Positions 34,749 to 47,039 of a DNA stretch of 64,000 nt are shown piece after piece. Position numbers and translations under genes: made by a program. The stretch is from Vitellaria paradoxa. Its lineage: Eukaryota; Streptophyta; Magnoliopsida; Ericales; Sapotaceae. A model generated the notes under the pieces. The model worked only from the letters and a program-made list of their open reading frames with translations, did not search any database and had not been told where the DNA came from. Within the stretch, counting starts at the first letter, position 1; the number at the start of each line of letters is the position of its first letter. The stretch is from contig CM034233.1 in NCBI GenBank assembly GCA_019916065.1, positions 52,631,947-52,695,946 of the forward strand, given 5' to 3'.

Positions 34749-36285
34749 AGTTCCATAGTAAGGCCATAGCACGCAGAAGTATGCCCAGTATGCAAACACG
34801 TGTAGCAAGCAAAGACTTCTCCTAGCATGTCCTCAGTCGCAGGCACTCTTCCCAGCAAGTGCCCAAGCTACAAACATGACTTCACACTGGGACATGCGAG
34901 TGCCTCTATGTGCACTTTTATGCATTAACATTATGCAAACACGCGTGACCTAAGTGCATGTGTCCTACATAAAATCCATGTGTCCCACTCGTTTTTCCTC
35001 GATACTAGTCGTGTCCCACACCAAAATGGATCTAGCCATACTTCTCATGCCGTGTCCGGCCTTCAAGCTACCTTTCCAAGTGTGTCTAAGCTTACTTTGG
35101 CCCCAAGTCAGCAAGTCCAGCCTCCGTTTTAGCCATTCCCCATATTCCAAATGGCCATCCTCATTTGCCTAGCTATTCAGCAAGAATTTTGCCCCACCTA
35201 AGCCTATATATACCCTTCCAAAGGTTGAAATTAGACACAACTCTTCTTAGGAAAATTTTCCTTATTCTTCCCCTCTTCTTCTCTTTTATATTTTAGATTA
35301 GTGTTATTAAAATTTTAAATTGAAGACTTGAAGTTGTTAATTTTATGCATGTAAGGTTTGGTGTTTAATTTTAATTGTCATTTCCCCTCTCTTCTCCTTT
35401 TCTACTTTATTTTTTTTATTTCAATAATGCAATTTCAATTCCAAGCTATTAGAATGGGCTTTTTAATTCCAATTGCTCTTTTAATTTTAATTTCAATTAT
35501 GTAATTAGTCTAGGCTCCCCTTTGGATCCAAACAAAATAAAATGGCCTATTGAGGTGGGTGATTGAGCACATTTGGGTGTCTTGAAATCTAAATCATATG
35601 AAAATGGAAATGATTTTATAAGAGATTCATCCATTGGAATCTCATAATAATGTTATAGTCAGGTAAGGGATTTGTGAATTCTTATTTCATGATATCTCTA
35701 ATCCTGATTCTATCTTTTGTTAGGATGAGCCTAACATCTCCAATCCTAGCAAAGTGCATCTTTTTATCACATTGAACTTAATTTCTAAATATTTCGGCCT
35801 ATTAACAGTAGGGATGGAAAATTAGGTTGAGATAAATAGCAGACTCAACTTATCCCACCAATATACTATCATTGGAATTGGTTTAGGGCCAAGTATTTAA
35901 ATAGAAGTCATTTAATTTATAACACTTTAAATTATTTTTTTCAATACTACAATTTCAACAATGTACTTTAAATAGCATATTTAGATAATTGTCTTTCAAT
36001 ACCATATTTTAATACTTACTTTTAATTTAATGTTTTAATCAATCCAAAACAATCAAGCAAATCAAAGCAATTGGATTTTTCCTTATTTCTTGCCACCCAA
36101 TAAGTTCAAATTAACCTAATTTCGAAATTTAACTAAGTCATATCACCTAAAACTAATTAAATTCAAATCTTAAATTTAACTCCTTGTGGAGTCGACCTGA
36201 ATTTAAGCTGTTTACTTTGCTATCTTCAAACCATACACTCGCAGATCAAGGTCAATCCCCACTTATATAAATTGTAGTGAAGGCC
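34749..36285 (+). other. Intervening sequence, possible remnant of an Athila/Tat-like LTR
   Basis: There is no gene here. A TATA-like cctatatatacc at about 35200 is followed by a pyrimidine-rich leader. The segment ends near 36180-36253 with ctccttgtggagtcgacctg ... gatcaaggtca, which resembles the U5 end of Athila/Tat LTRs. I could not find the left border or a target duplication, and no PBS follows. The sequence joins 1-1231 when G1 is removed. Confidence 0.4.
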
Positions 36286-36290
36286 CAAAT

Positions 36291-36694
36291 TATTGGAAGA
36301 GGAGGGTTATCTAGTATTTATTTGGACAAGATTTTGAAGAGGGAAGAGTGTTAAGACAAAAGTGGGAAATGAGTACTTATATTTCACTTAGACTCAAACT
36401 TTTTACATCATACAAAATGACTACAACTCATTCCTATTTATATAACTCCAAGAAGGTTCTAGATAATTTTAACAAGATAAAATCCATGAAGGATGTAGAT
36501 AAGATCTAGACTTTTACACGTGACTTATAATAAGATATCTAGATATTTTACAAGGATTACTCCAAAAGACTTCTAGAAAACAAAATCTTCTAGAAGTTAG
36601 ATATTTATACTCATTTAATAATATCTTCTTTTGGGCTTGTCTTGGACTTTATTTTTATTGGGCCAAAATTCTAAATCAAGTTTTTGCTCCAACA
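36291..36694 (-). repeat. 3' LTR of C1
   Basis: This 404-bp LTR has a plus-strand start tattggaagagg (TG mutated to TA) and end ctccaaca. It matches 59768-60175 throughout. Confidence 0.9.
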
Positions 36695-36705
36695 TCCCCC
36701 CTTAA
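36695..36705 (-). other. Polypurine tract of C1
   Basis: tccccccttaa on the plus strand, read as a purine run on the minus strand, directly borders the 3' LTR. Confidence 0.8.
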
Positions 36706-36774
36706 ACTTGATTTAGTAACTCCAAGAAGGATTTCTTAGCTTGGAGAAGACTTTATACTTGAGTGGCTTGATGA

Positions 36775-37695
36775 TAGGGATGGCCATCTCGACCAACCCA
36801 TTCGCACCCTACCCGATCCCCGCGCCGAACGGGTAGGGGAGTCGAAGATTTTTTAGGGATCGGGTAGGGTATGGGGATATATTTTAAAAAATTTTGGGGA
36901 TTAGATAACGTACAGGTATGAATTTGTCCCTAACCCATATCTTAACCGATCCTAAAATAGTATTTTGGAAAGTTCTCCCTTGACCATATATGCTGAAAGA
37001 ATGAATTCTCCAACTTAAGTCACCCACAGACTGGTCTATTAATTTAGCTTCTGTAGATTTAGGATTCATTATAAAGGGTCTCACCAATGCTTTTTAGTTC
37101 AATTGATGGTTACAGTTAGCACTGAGGTAATTAACTAAATACAATAAATGCTAAAAGGTGGTGATTGTCTTTGATTTCATCAGAAAAATCATTTATAGTT
37201 GTAAGGGTTTGGTATAAACTATAGAGATGGGAGAAAGTCACTTTTTATTTTATGTTTTTTTAACAAATCCTAATAAAATCTTCTATTGAACCTTTTGATT
37301 ATAGTTTAGTTGTATTCCTTAGTTTCTATCCTTCTCATAAAGTTTTCTGAATTGAATTAATTTAACTATGGTGAATGTGTTTTTATATAATAACCTTTAT
37401 GCCCATCCATGATGGAATTCGAACTTGATACTTAAACAGTCAGGCTTGTGAAATTTTGATTTTTTGAAATTTGGACTTGATACTTGAATCTGTAATCTGA
37501 ATTTTGAAATTTGTATTTTTTTTTCTTTTCAAGTACCGATTCCAAGTGGGGATCCCCATTCCTTGTTTGGAGTGGGGTTGGGGGATAAAAATAAATCCCT
37601 AGTAGGATCGAGTAGGGTATGAGGATTGATTTGAGTTTAGGGATTAGGTACAAGAATGGCATACTTGTCTCCTACCCACCCCATGCCCATCCCTA
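36775..37695. mobile_element. hAT-type non-autonomous DNA element
   Basis: The ends are inverted (tagggatggccat and atgcccatcccta). An 8-bp duplication with one change, cttgatga / cttggtga, lies at 36767-36774 and 37696-37703. Both are hallmarks of the hAT superfamily. Subterminal repeats of the gggtaggg type occur near both ends (about 36830-36880 and 37590-37640, inverted). No transposase is encoded in its 921 bp. It interrupts the 3' end of C1 pol just after the RNase H domain. Confidence 0.85.
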
Positions 37696-37703
37696 CTTGG
37701 TGA

Positions 37704-40700
37704 GGATATCGACAGTTTGATCTTCTAACTTTGTGTATATCATTCGGACTGCCACGTTAGCCTTGTACTTTCTTATAAAATGATATCTCATATCTATATG
37801 CTTGCCACGATCATGGAAGACTAGATTCTTTGCTAATGTTATGGCCAATTGGTTGTCCACGAATATTTCTATTGCTACTTCTTGTGCAAAATCAAGCTCC
37901 TTTAGTAAGCTTCTTAGCCATATCGCATGACATACACATGAGGCCGCAACTACATATTCAGCCTCATAAGTGGAGAGGGTGAAAATTATTATTTTTTTTT
38001 TTGAAATCCAAGTGAATGCCATGTCACCAATGTAGAATAGAAAATTGGTTGTGCTCTTCCGGTCATATAAGTCTCTGGCCCAATCACTATCACAACATCT
38101 AACAAGCCAAAAATTATTAGATGATGAATAAAATAGGCTGAAATCAAGTGTACTTTTTATCTAGCAAAGAATCCCCTTTGCCGTATTTAAGTGCATCATA
38201 GTTAGCTCATCCATCAACTTCGAAGAGTATATCTGGTCTTGTGCAAGTCAAGTAGCGCAAGCTATTCACCACGCTCTTGAAGTATGTTGGATCCACCTCC
38301 TCTCCATCATCAAACTTTGACAAACTTACTTCATATTCTACCGGCATGCTAATTGGTTTACAATTAGCTATGTTGAACTTTTTGAGAACTTCCTTTGCAT
38401 AACCTTCTTGTGAGATGAATACACCTTCTTTACTTTACTTTACTTCAACTCCAAGATAGTATGACATAAGCCTAATATCCGTCATTCCAAATTCTTGAGT
38501 CATGGCCTTTTGGAAATCTTCAAGCATTCTTGGGTTATTGCCTATGAAGATTAAATAATCTACATACAAGCAAACAAACAAAATATCTCCATTCTCCAAT
38601 TTGGTGTAAAGGGCATGCTCATGATGGCTTTTAGTGAAATTATTTTCTTGAAAATACTTGTCAATTCTAGTATTCCATGCCCTTGGAGCTTGTCTTAAAC
38701 CATATAAGGCTTTGTTTAGCTTTAGAATTTTATTTTCATGCCCTTTCACCTCATAACCAATAGGTTGCTCTATATAAACTTCTTCTCCAAGAAAGCCATT
38801 CAAGAAAGCAGATTTAACATCCATTTGATAAATTTTCCATTTCATTTGAGCTACTGTAGAAATAATCAATCTTATAGTTTCTAAGCGAGCAACGAGAGCA
38901 AATACCTCATCGTAGTCAATGCCAACTTGTGGCTTATATCCTTTGGTGATAGGTCTTGCTTTGTATTGCTTCACTTCTCCTTTGGCATTCTTTTTTACTT
39001 TGTTCACCTACTTCACTCCAATTGCTTTGTGGCCTTTTGGAAGATTAGCTAGCTCCCATGTGTCGTTTTTCTTAATTGCTTGAATCATTTCATCCATAGA
39101 ACCCCTCTATTTTTTGCTTTGTGCTGTTTCTTCAAAACCCCTTAGTTCACAATTGGCAAAAAGACAAAATAAGGTGAGATTGTCTTGGTTTCCTTTACCT
39201 TATAGAGCTCTTGTAAGTCCCTCTTGCAGTGCGACCTTTTGCTTGAGCTTTTCTCCGATAATGGATCTTCTTGGTTTTGAGGTGGTGATGAAGGTGATGC
39301 CATGGGCTTTTGTGGCTCTTCGTTTTCTTTCCAACTTTCATTGGATGAGGGAAAGAAATCATATTGCTTGCCTTCTTGAGCCTTCTAATCCCACGTGCTT
39401 TCTTCGTCAAACACCACGTCTAGGCTTGAAATCACCTTTCCATTACTTGGGTTGTATAATTTGTAGCCTTTGGACCTTAAATCAAAGCCGATCAAGATGT
39501 GCCTTTCGCTTCTATCATCAAGTTTGGATAGCTTTGCTCTGGCACTTATGCATAGGTAATGTTCCCAAAGATTCGCAAGTGTTAGATTCCAGACTTTCTT
39601 CTGCGACATATTTCTTGTGGAGTCTTTCCCCCAAACACTTCATGTGGGAGACTGGTTTGACAAGTAAATTGCATAATAAACTGCTTCTACCTAAAATTCT
39701 TTCGGCATTCTCTCGCTTTTCAACATACTTCGAGTTGAGTTGATAATGGATCTATTTTTCCTTTCAACAACACCATTTTGTTGACGAGAGTATGGAAGTA
39801 TTAAAGGATGACAATTTTGATTTTTTCACAAAAATCATTAAATTCATGTGATGTGAATTCGCCTCATCTATTGGATCTCATGGCTTTTATATTATAGTCA
39901 CTTTCTTTTTCAACAAGTGCCTTAATTTTTGTGAAAACATTATACACTTCCAATTTTTGTTTCAAAAAATATACCTATGTCTTGTGGCTATAATCATCAA
40001 TAAAAACATAAAAAAGTATCTATCTTTGTCGAGAGAATAAGGATCACTTGGTTCACAAACATCGGTGTAAATAGGTTCCAAAGGCTCTCTTGCTCTTGTT
40101 GTAGCTTCTCTTAGAAAGCTTTTTTCTAAAGTGCTTACCAAGAAGGCATCCCTCACAAAATTGATCCTGGTGATTAATGGAAGGCAATCCTTTCACCATT
40201 CCTTTTTTGGATGACAATTTTAGTCTCCCAAAATTTAAATGCCCAAATCTCAAGTGCCAAAGCTGAATAATATCTTTGTAGCATGCTTTCAAGCATTTAG
40301 CAACATCATTTTGTATATTTAGCAAGAACATTTTATTGCTTGTCATTGGCACTTACGCAATCAAGTTTGTTATGTTATTTCTCATAAAAAGACTATAATT
40401 CTTCATGTGGATATCATAGCCTTTTTCTAAGAGTTGTCCAATACTTAAAATATTGGTTTTCATATTGGGGATATAATAAATATTTGAAATAAATTGGTGC
40501 CTTCCATTTTTCAAGCGAATTAAAATTTTACCTTTTCCTTTCATCAGAACTTTGGATAGATCTCCAAAAGAGACATTGTCACTTATCGAATCATCAAGTT
40601 CCATAAACAAGTCTTTGTCTCCACATTTATAGTTGCTTGCTCCCGTGTCAAGATTCCATGTATTCTTGTTTTCACCTTCATTGCCTTATATGCCAACAAT
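37704..40700 (-). pseudogene. C1 pol remnant (protease, integrase, RT, RNase H)
   Basis: Pol processes the polyprotein, integrates and copies the element. Reading leftward: the protease has the active site LDTGASN at about 40660-40640 and SNIYYIPNMKTNILSIGQL downstream. Integrase has its zinc-binding HLRFGHLNFG ... CEGC at about 40270-40150, then IYTDVCEP. RT (39007-38435) has WKIYQMDVKSAFLNG and ALYGLRQAPRAWN, but its catalytic YVDD reads YVDY (LYVDYLIFIGN). RNase H (38022-37704) has FTLSTYEAEYVVAASC and DRGKHIDMRYHFI. The hAT insertion cuts off the last residues. Several stops and frameshifts separate the pieces, and the loss of the second catalytic Asp would inactivate RT. Confidence 0.9.
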
Positions 40701-41387
40701 ACTGTGGATCCTATTTCTTTCCCTTTGCTTTCAATGAGGTTGGCTTTCTCTTCCACATAGTTAGTATCATTTTCACATTCCTAAGAAAAATGTCCAAACT
40801 TTTGGCAATTGTAACATTTAACTTGAGATTTGTCTACCTTTGCCTTTTGTTGGCATATTTTCCTCTTCCATGACCTCTATTTGGTTGGAAATTTTGACTT
40901 CTTTCCTCATTATCATATTGTCCTCCTCTTCCTTGCCTTCAGCCATGACCACATCCTTAGCCACCACCACGTCCATTTTCGCGTCCACGTCCACGTGTGT
41001 TTTCATTTGTTTCATATTTTCCACTCAGGTTGAGCCTTGTTTGGAGAGTTTGCTCCAATGATTCTTTCTTCCTCCTATTGATCTTCAACTCATAGGCTTC
41101 CACTGATCTCACGAGTTTATCAATAGCCATAGAATCAAGACTCTTTGATTCCTCAATGGCCACAACAACATGGTCAAATTTTGGATCCAATAACCAGAGA
41201 AATTTTTATATCACCTAGACATCATCCAAATTTTCACCATTTATTTCCATTTGATTCACAACCGCAAAAACTCTAGAAAGATAATCTGAAATTGATTCAA
41301 AAATGTTCATTTATAAAGCTTCAAACTCACCTTCAAGAGTTTGGAGATGAACTTGCTTTACTTTGTTGGCTCCATTGAAGGAATTTT
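40701..41387 (-). pseudogene. C1 gag, C-terminal part
   Basis: This is the continuation of the gag split by C2 (the N-terminal part is at 59456-59733). The open piece 40957-41190 reads KFDHVVVAIEESKSLDSM and SVEAYELKINRRKKESLEQ, typical of copia UBN2-type gag. It is followed by an Arg/Gly-rich stretch. A zinc knuckle CYNCQKFGHFS ... EC (about 40815-40775) is broken by one stop codon. Confidence 0.85.
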
Positions 41388-41392
41388 AGAGG

Positions 41393-41720
41393 TGAAACCA
41401 GGCAGGAAACAAAAAAGAAAAAAAAAAAACACTGCAGAGAAAAGGGGAAACTTAGACTACCTTTTCTTGCTCTAAAAACCAATGATGCATGCTGGTTTTA
41501 TAGGCTAGGTTCTATAACCACAGCCCTTTATTTTATGAAAGAAATAAAAAACTAAATGGAAAGAATCAATGTGATTCATATCATTTTACAACTATCAATT
41601 ACAATCAATCGAAGAGATATTACAGCTAGCATTTATAAGAAAAGAATCCATATTTAGAAAACAACCAAATCTATATTTACCCTTATTTTGGCAAGTAAAG
41701 AGAATCTAAGATTCTCTACA
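41393..41720 (-). repeat. 3' LTR of C2
   Basis: The plus strand runs from tgaaaccagg to attctctaca, 328 bp. It ends in an inverted stretch (agaatctaagattct) that recurs in the 5' LTR. Confidence 0.92.
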
Positions 41721-41735
41721 CTCCCCTCAAGCTGG
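41721..41735 (-). other. Polypurine tract of C2
   Basis: The minus strand reads ccagcttgaggggag directly before the LTR start tgtagagaatc, a textbook copia arrangement. Confidence 0.9.
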
Positions 41736-44332
41736 ACTAAACACGTTGAATAGACCCAGCTTGTCAACCTTTTTCTCAAACACGAGCTTGAATAATCCCT
41801 TAATCCACAAATCCGCAGCTTGTTGTGATGAAGGTACATACATAATACAGATGCTACCTTCTTCAATTTTTCCTTTTATGAAATGGCAGTCCGCCTCTAC
41901 ATGCTTTGTTCTGTCATGATGAACAAGATTGTGAGAGATGGCAATTGTAGCCTTGTTGTCACAATAGATTTTCATAGATTCATTCCCCATAAACTTCAAT
42001 TCATTTAGCAGTAACTTTAACCAGAGCAATTCAAAAATTCCATATGCTAATGCAATAAACTCTACCTCAGCACTACTTCTAGCCACTATCGTCTGTTTCT
42101 TGCTCCTCTAAGTCACTAGATTGCCCGATAAAAAGGTGCAGTATCCAGTTGTTGATCTCCTATCTTTCACAGATCCAGCCCAATTTGCATCTGTAAAAGC
42201 TTCAACACTCCTTCCTTCATTTTTACTCAAGAATAGACCTCATCCCGGAGTCCCTTTAAGGTACTTCAAAATTTGATACACAGCTTCCATGTGTTCTTCA
42301 TAAGGACAATGTATATATTGACTCACAACACTAACTGCAAAGGCAATATCATGTCTAGTATGAGAAAGATAAATAAGCTTTCCTAATAGACGTTGATACC
42401 AACGCTTATCAATGGGTGTACTTTCCAACTATTCTCTAAGCTTCAGTTTAGGATTTATGGGCGTATCCATAGGTTCACACCCCAACATCCCTATTTCCTT
42501 TAAGAGATCTAGAACATACTTCATCTGAGAAACTAAAATTCCATTTCTATTCCTCGCTACTTCCATTCCAAGTAAATATCTCAATGTACCTAGATCTTTT
42601 ATCTCAAATTCTGCTGTAAGAGTATTTTTGAGTCTCTCAATTTCTACAAAATCATCACCAGTTAAGATTATATCATCAATATAAACTATAAGAATTGTAG
42701 TTTTACTGTCTTTATATCTGTGGAACAAAGTGTGGTTAGATTGAGCTTGTTGATATCCTTGTTGACAAATAGCTTTCATGAATCTACCAAACCAAGCCTG
42801 TGGGGATTGCTTTAGCCCGTAAAGAGATTTTTTGAGCTTGCAAACCTTTCCCTGAACCTTAGCCTCATCAAAACCTAGTGGCAATTCCATATAAACTTCT
42901 TCCTCCAATTCACCATTTAGAAATGCATTTTTGACATCAAGTTGTTTGAGTCTCCAGTCCAAGTTTGCTGCTAAAGATAGAAGTACTTGAATAGTGTTTA
43001 ACTTTGCCATTGGTGCAAATGTATCCTAATAGTCAACTCCATGGGTTTGAGAAAAACCTTTCTCCTCTAACCTTGCTTTGTAGCACTCAATGGATCCATC
43101 TAACTTATATTTAACCGTGAAAATCCACTTACAACCAACAGGGGATTTGTCTCTCAGTATTTTTACAATATCCCAAGTCTTATTTTTCTCCGAGGCCAAC
43201 ATCTCTTTTCTTACAGCGTTTCTCCATTCTGGTACTGATAAAGCTTCTTGTATAGTCTTTGGAACTTCTATTGCTGATATATTAGTTATAAGAACTTGAA
43301 TAGATGGTGACAAGTGACTGTAAGCTATAAAATTAGAGACTGGATGCTGGGTACAAGATCTGGTTCCTTTCCTGATAGCTCTAGGAACATCAAGGTCGTC
43401 ATCTTTAGAGATAAAGTGCAGATTAGAAGTTTCAATACCTAAGATCAGTTCAGATTCACGGTTGTGTAAGAGGTCCATGAGATGTTCCACTTTTTGAGTA
43501 TTTTTTCATCTTGAATAAACACTTAGCTCAGGTGATTGGAGTTTCAAGGCTCCCCCCGTCACTGAACCTTGGTTTGTAGTCAAAGTAGGCTCAGTAGGTG
43601 ATGTTTGCGGTTGTTCAATAGGTAGCGTTTGTACTTAGTCAGGAGATGGCATTGTAGGTAACTCAATGGAAGGCTCAAGAGGCAGCGTTTGTAGCTGGTC
43701 AAGAAGTGGTATTATAGGTAACTCATTGGAAGGCTCAGATTTAAGTTTAGGTGAAAGCTCAAGTTCAGGATGAGCAGGTATAGGTGCACTGATGTCCCAA
43801 AAATTTCCATCCGTATTGACTCTAACTTCTCCCCCTGAGGGGAATTTTTAGTAAAAAAAAAAAAAAAAAGTTTAGTGTTCAAAGAAGGTCACATCCATAG
43901 AAGTATAGTACTTTTGTGTGTCTGGTGAGTAACACTTGTACTCTTTTTGTGTAGGAAAGTATCATAAGAAAATACATGTTTGGGCTTTAGGGTCAAGTAT
44001 ACTCCTTACATTATCATGGATGTGAACAAAAGCAGTACAACCAAAGACTCTTCAAGGAACTAAGGAGAGAGATTGAATGTAAGTGTAGGTTTTGAGGAAA
44101 CTTCATAATTAAGAATTTGGGTTGGCATTCTATTTATTAGATAACAAGTAGTAAGGATAGCATCCCCCCAAAAATATTTTGGTACATTATTTGTGAACAT
44201 GATGGCCCTAGCAACTTCAAGAAGGTGACGGTTTTTTCTTTCAACAATGTCATTTTGTTGTGGGGTTATTATGCAAGTACTTTAATGTATAATGCCATTT
44301 TCAGAGAGAAAATTTCCCAGAATAGAATGAAA
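41736..44332 (-). pseudogene. C2 pol, C-terminal part (integrase end, RT, RNase H)
   Basis: Reading leftward from the S2 insertion: the integrase end has DIVERKNRHLLEVARAIMF at about 44260-44200. A linker with NISAIEVPKTIQEALS leads into RT (43490-42240), which retains WRLKQLDVKNAFLNG, SLYGLKQSPQAWFGRF and an intact catalytic YIDD (IVYIDDIILTGDD). RNase H (42086-41736) has SAEVEFIALAYGIFELLW, IYCDNKATIAI and HHDRTKHVEAD. Single stops break it, for example at 43025 between linker and RT. The RT core is the best-preserved enzyme domain in the window. Confidence 0.9.
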
Positions 44333-44337
44333 ATATT

Positions 44338-45040
44338 TGTTAAGGCTAACATTGTAGATTGGCAAATCCATGGTCAAAGAAAGTATTTTGTAATGTCTAG
44401 ACTTAGTGTAGACTAAGACACTACAGTCTTGAGTCATGTAGAAGTGCGAAGGCCTTAGGAAAGCTATGTTTGCATACTATTGGAAGTCTTGATAAGGTTC
44501 AGATTTGATTTACGCAAGAAGACTGTTGGAAGGCCGCAGTTTCTTACTGGAAAATCCCGAGAGCTGAAATTTATATATCTCCTGGCATCTTCAAGGTTTA
44601 CACACACTAAAAAAAGGGAGAGAAAATACAATAGTTCGTGTGCAAAAAAGTTTGATGATTCTCTCCATCACTTAGCCATCATGTTTTGTATTTAATCCGA
44701 AACAGTTCAAGTTTGAGGTTTGTGAATGCTATGGATTTAGCGTGCTGTGGATTCAGCAAAGCTACCGAGGATTCAGTGTTGAGCCTTTGAGGAGTCGAAG
44801 GGCTTTCACTAAAGGAGTTGGTGAATCGAGGAGTCGAGCAAACGTCAACAAGAGTATAGAGTTGAGGAGTCAATCTATCGAGGGGTTGAGTTTGTAACCA
44901 ACGTTTGTTTATTAGTAAAAGTTTTGTTTGAGGTTTCCCTTTGTGGGTTTCCTCGTTTTGTATATCTCACCTTCTATTTACCTCTATGTGTGATTATGAT
45001 TGATTGGTTGGGATCTCTATCAGCATATTTTGAAATTTCA
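44338..45040 (+). repeat. 5' LTR of S2 (internally deleted)
   Basis: It starts tgttaagg and ends gaaatttca. Compared with the 3' LTR it lacks about 130 bp near 44571, the GC-rich block and the sequence up to the TATA-like run, which accounts for 703 versus 836 bp. The deletion may have weakened its promoter. Confidence 0.85.
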
Positions 45041-45042
45041 AT

Positions 45043-45054
45043 TGGTATCAGAGC
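45043..45054 (+). other. Primer-binding site of S2
   Basis: tggtatcagagc, the exact initiator tRNA-Met type, lies two bases after the LTR. Confidence 0.92.
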
Positions 45055-45096
45055 GGGTACATTTTTTAGAACAAAACGTGATCTTGTTAGTTGCTG

Positions 45097-47034
45097 ATGG
45101 ATCCTCCTAGAGAAGGCAGTTCGAGCATGAGACCTCCGTGGTTTGATGGCACCAATTACGCATATTAGAAGGTTCGAATGAAAGTGCACTTGATCTCATT
45201 GAACGTCAATGTTTGGTTGGCCATTGAAAAAGGTTGGGTAAAACCAACTCACTCTATTAATAATGAAATAGTTGACAAGCCTATGGATTTGTGGACAAGG
45301 GCTGAGCAAGTGAAGGCAAAGTGGAACTACAAGGCTCTGAGTTATATTTTCTGTGTGGTCTCCACCGAAGAATTTAGAAGAATTTCTAGTTGTGAGATTG
45401 CGAAGGAGGCTTGGAAGATTCTAGAGTTGACGCATGTAAGAAATTCTACTATCAAGAAGTCCAAGCTACAAAAAGTAACCTTGGAGTTTGAAAGTTTGAA
45501 GATGACTGAAGACGAACCCTTTGATTATTTTTATGCAAAGCTCGGTGACATTGTCAATACAAGCTTCAATCTTGGAGAACCAATTCTTAATCAAAAGATT
45601 GTAAGTAAGATTCTCCGATCCCTACCTATGTCCTTCCAAGCAAAAGTTACTGCTATTGAAGAGGGTAGGGATGTTGATTCAATGAGGGTAGAAGATTTAG
45701 TTGGCTCCCTATAGACTTATGAAGCCAACATGATCAAACCAAAGTCTAGAGGAGTTGCCCTAAAAACGGTGAAGGAAGACGAGTCATCCTCTAGTAATGA
45801 TGAGTCAATCCCCTCTCCTGAAGAAATTGCTGTCTAAGCTAAGAAACTTAGAAAATTCTTCAAAAAGAAAGATAGCAAGCAAGGGAAGTCGAAAAAGAAT
45901 GAGAAAGTCAAAGGAGAGAAACCTTCGGAGAAGAAGAAGAAGGAGAACAAGTCTAAGGGCGTGAAGTGTTACGAGTGCCAAGGTTATAATCACATAGCCC
46001 AAGACTGTGGGAACAAGAAGGGTAAGAAGAAGGTTCTCAATGCAACACTCGATGATTCAAATGATTAGTCGAGTACCTTCTCTTCTTCAGACGATTTTCT
46101 AGAGAATTTTACTACTTTCATGGTTAGAGCAAGTGCCCTATCTAATTCAACTGAGTCATCCTCTTCTGCGCGCAAGAAAGAAGAATCCTTCAAAAGTGAA
46201 GTGGAAGAAGATTCAGATGAGCAAGTAGATGTTGAAGAGATGTATGAACAGCTGTACCAAGACTGTCGGAAGCTCCACAAGCAAAACGAGAAGTTTACTG
46301 TAAAGAACAAAGTGTTGAAAAGGGAAAGAGACAGTCTAAAAATTGCTTTGGAAGAATTGCAAGCCAAATGTGAAGGTCTTGAAGCAAACAAGAAAAATCA
46401 AAAGGAGTTGACAGTAGCACTTAAGGCCAAGTTGGAACAAAAAGAAAAGGATGTGAAAGAGGTATATGGCAAGCTACAATCCATGCAACTCAAGATGAAT
46501 ACTGCATCGTCACAACTTCATAACATACTTGGGATGCAAAGGAGCCCACGTGACAAAAGAGGACTTGGCTACATTGGCACACAAGTAAACAATCTTAAAG
46601 CTAAAGCTACCCCTAGTTCCTCAAAGACAACTCCTCCACAAATAGTCAAAGCTCCCCAACCTAAGAAAGGTAATTAGTCTAAAGCCTATTTTCAGAAGTC
46701 TAAAGGTACGCCCACTAACTTGCAATGTAAGTTTGTTCCTGTATATTTTCATTATGGTATACCTAGTCACATAAGACCACATTACCACAAATTATATGGG
46801 CTTCCTTTATCCTATGTTGACACTAGGAATTCTTTGAGATCTAATTTTCAAGTATCAAATAGGTTTATTCCATTAAGTTTCAAAAGTCATATCTTGATCC
46901 TAGATCTTACATGACTTGGCCAGTGGGGAAAAACATAAAGAAAAATTTTTCAAAACCCATTGGTCCAAAACCCAACAATTCCAAGACTCAAAATGCTTTT
47001 TCAAAAATAAGAACTGTTTGGGTTAGGAAGAGTG
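45097..47034 (+). pseudogene. S2 gag pseudogene
   Basis: It is homologous to the S1 gag. The ATG at 45097 opens WFDGTNYAY followed by the same TAG as in S1. The largest open pieces are 45178-45714 (MKVHLISLNVNVWLAIEKGW ... SMRVEDLVGSL) and 46120-46677. The first zinc knuckle is intact as CYECQGYNHIAQDCG (about 45970-46014). The coiled coil (KNKVLKRERDSLKIALEELQ) lies at about 46300-46480. The second knuckle is decayed (FHYGIPSHIRPHYHKL). Further stops include the one at 45712 (Gln to TAG). The A2 insertion cuts it at 47039, just at RKSDL. The tail continues at 55151. Confidence 0.85.
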
Positions 47035-47039
47035 ATCTC

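Noticed and set aside
39114..39743. A 209-residue open frame on the plus strand
   Set aside because: It is antisense to the clearly recognisable C1 integrase and has no domain of its own; it is a shadow frame.
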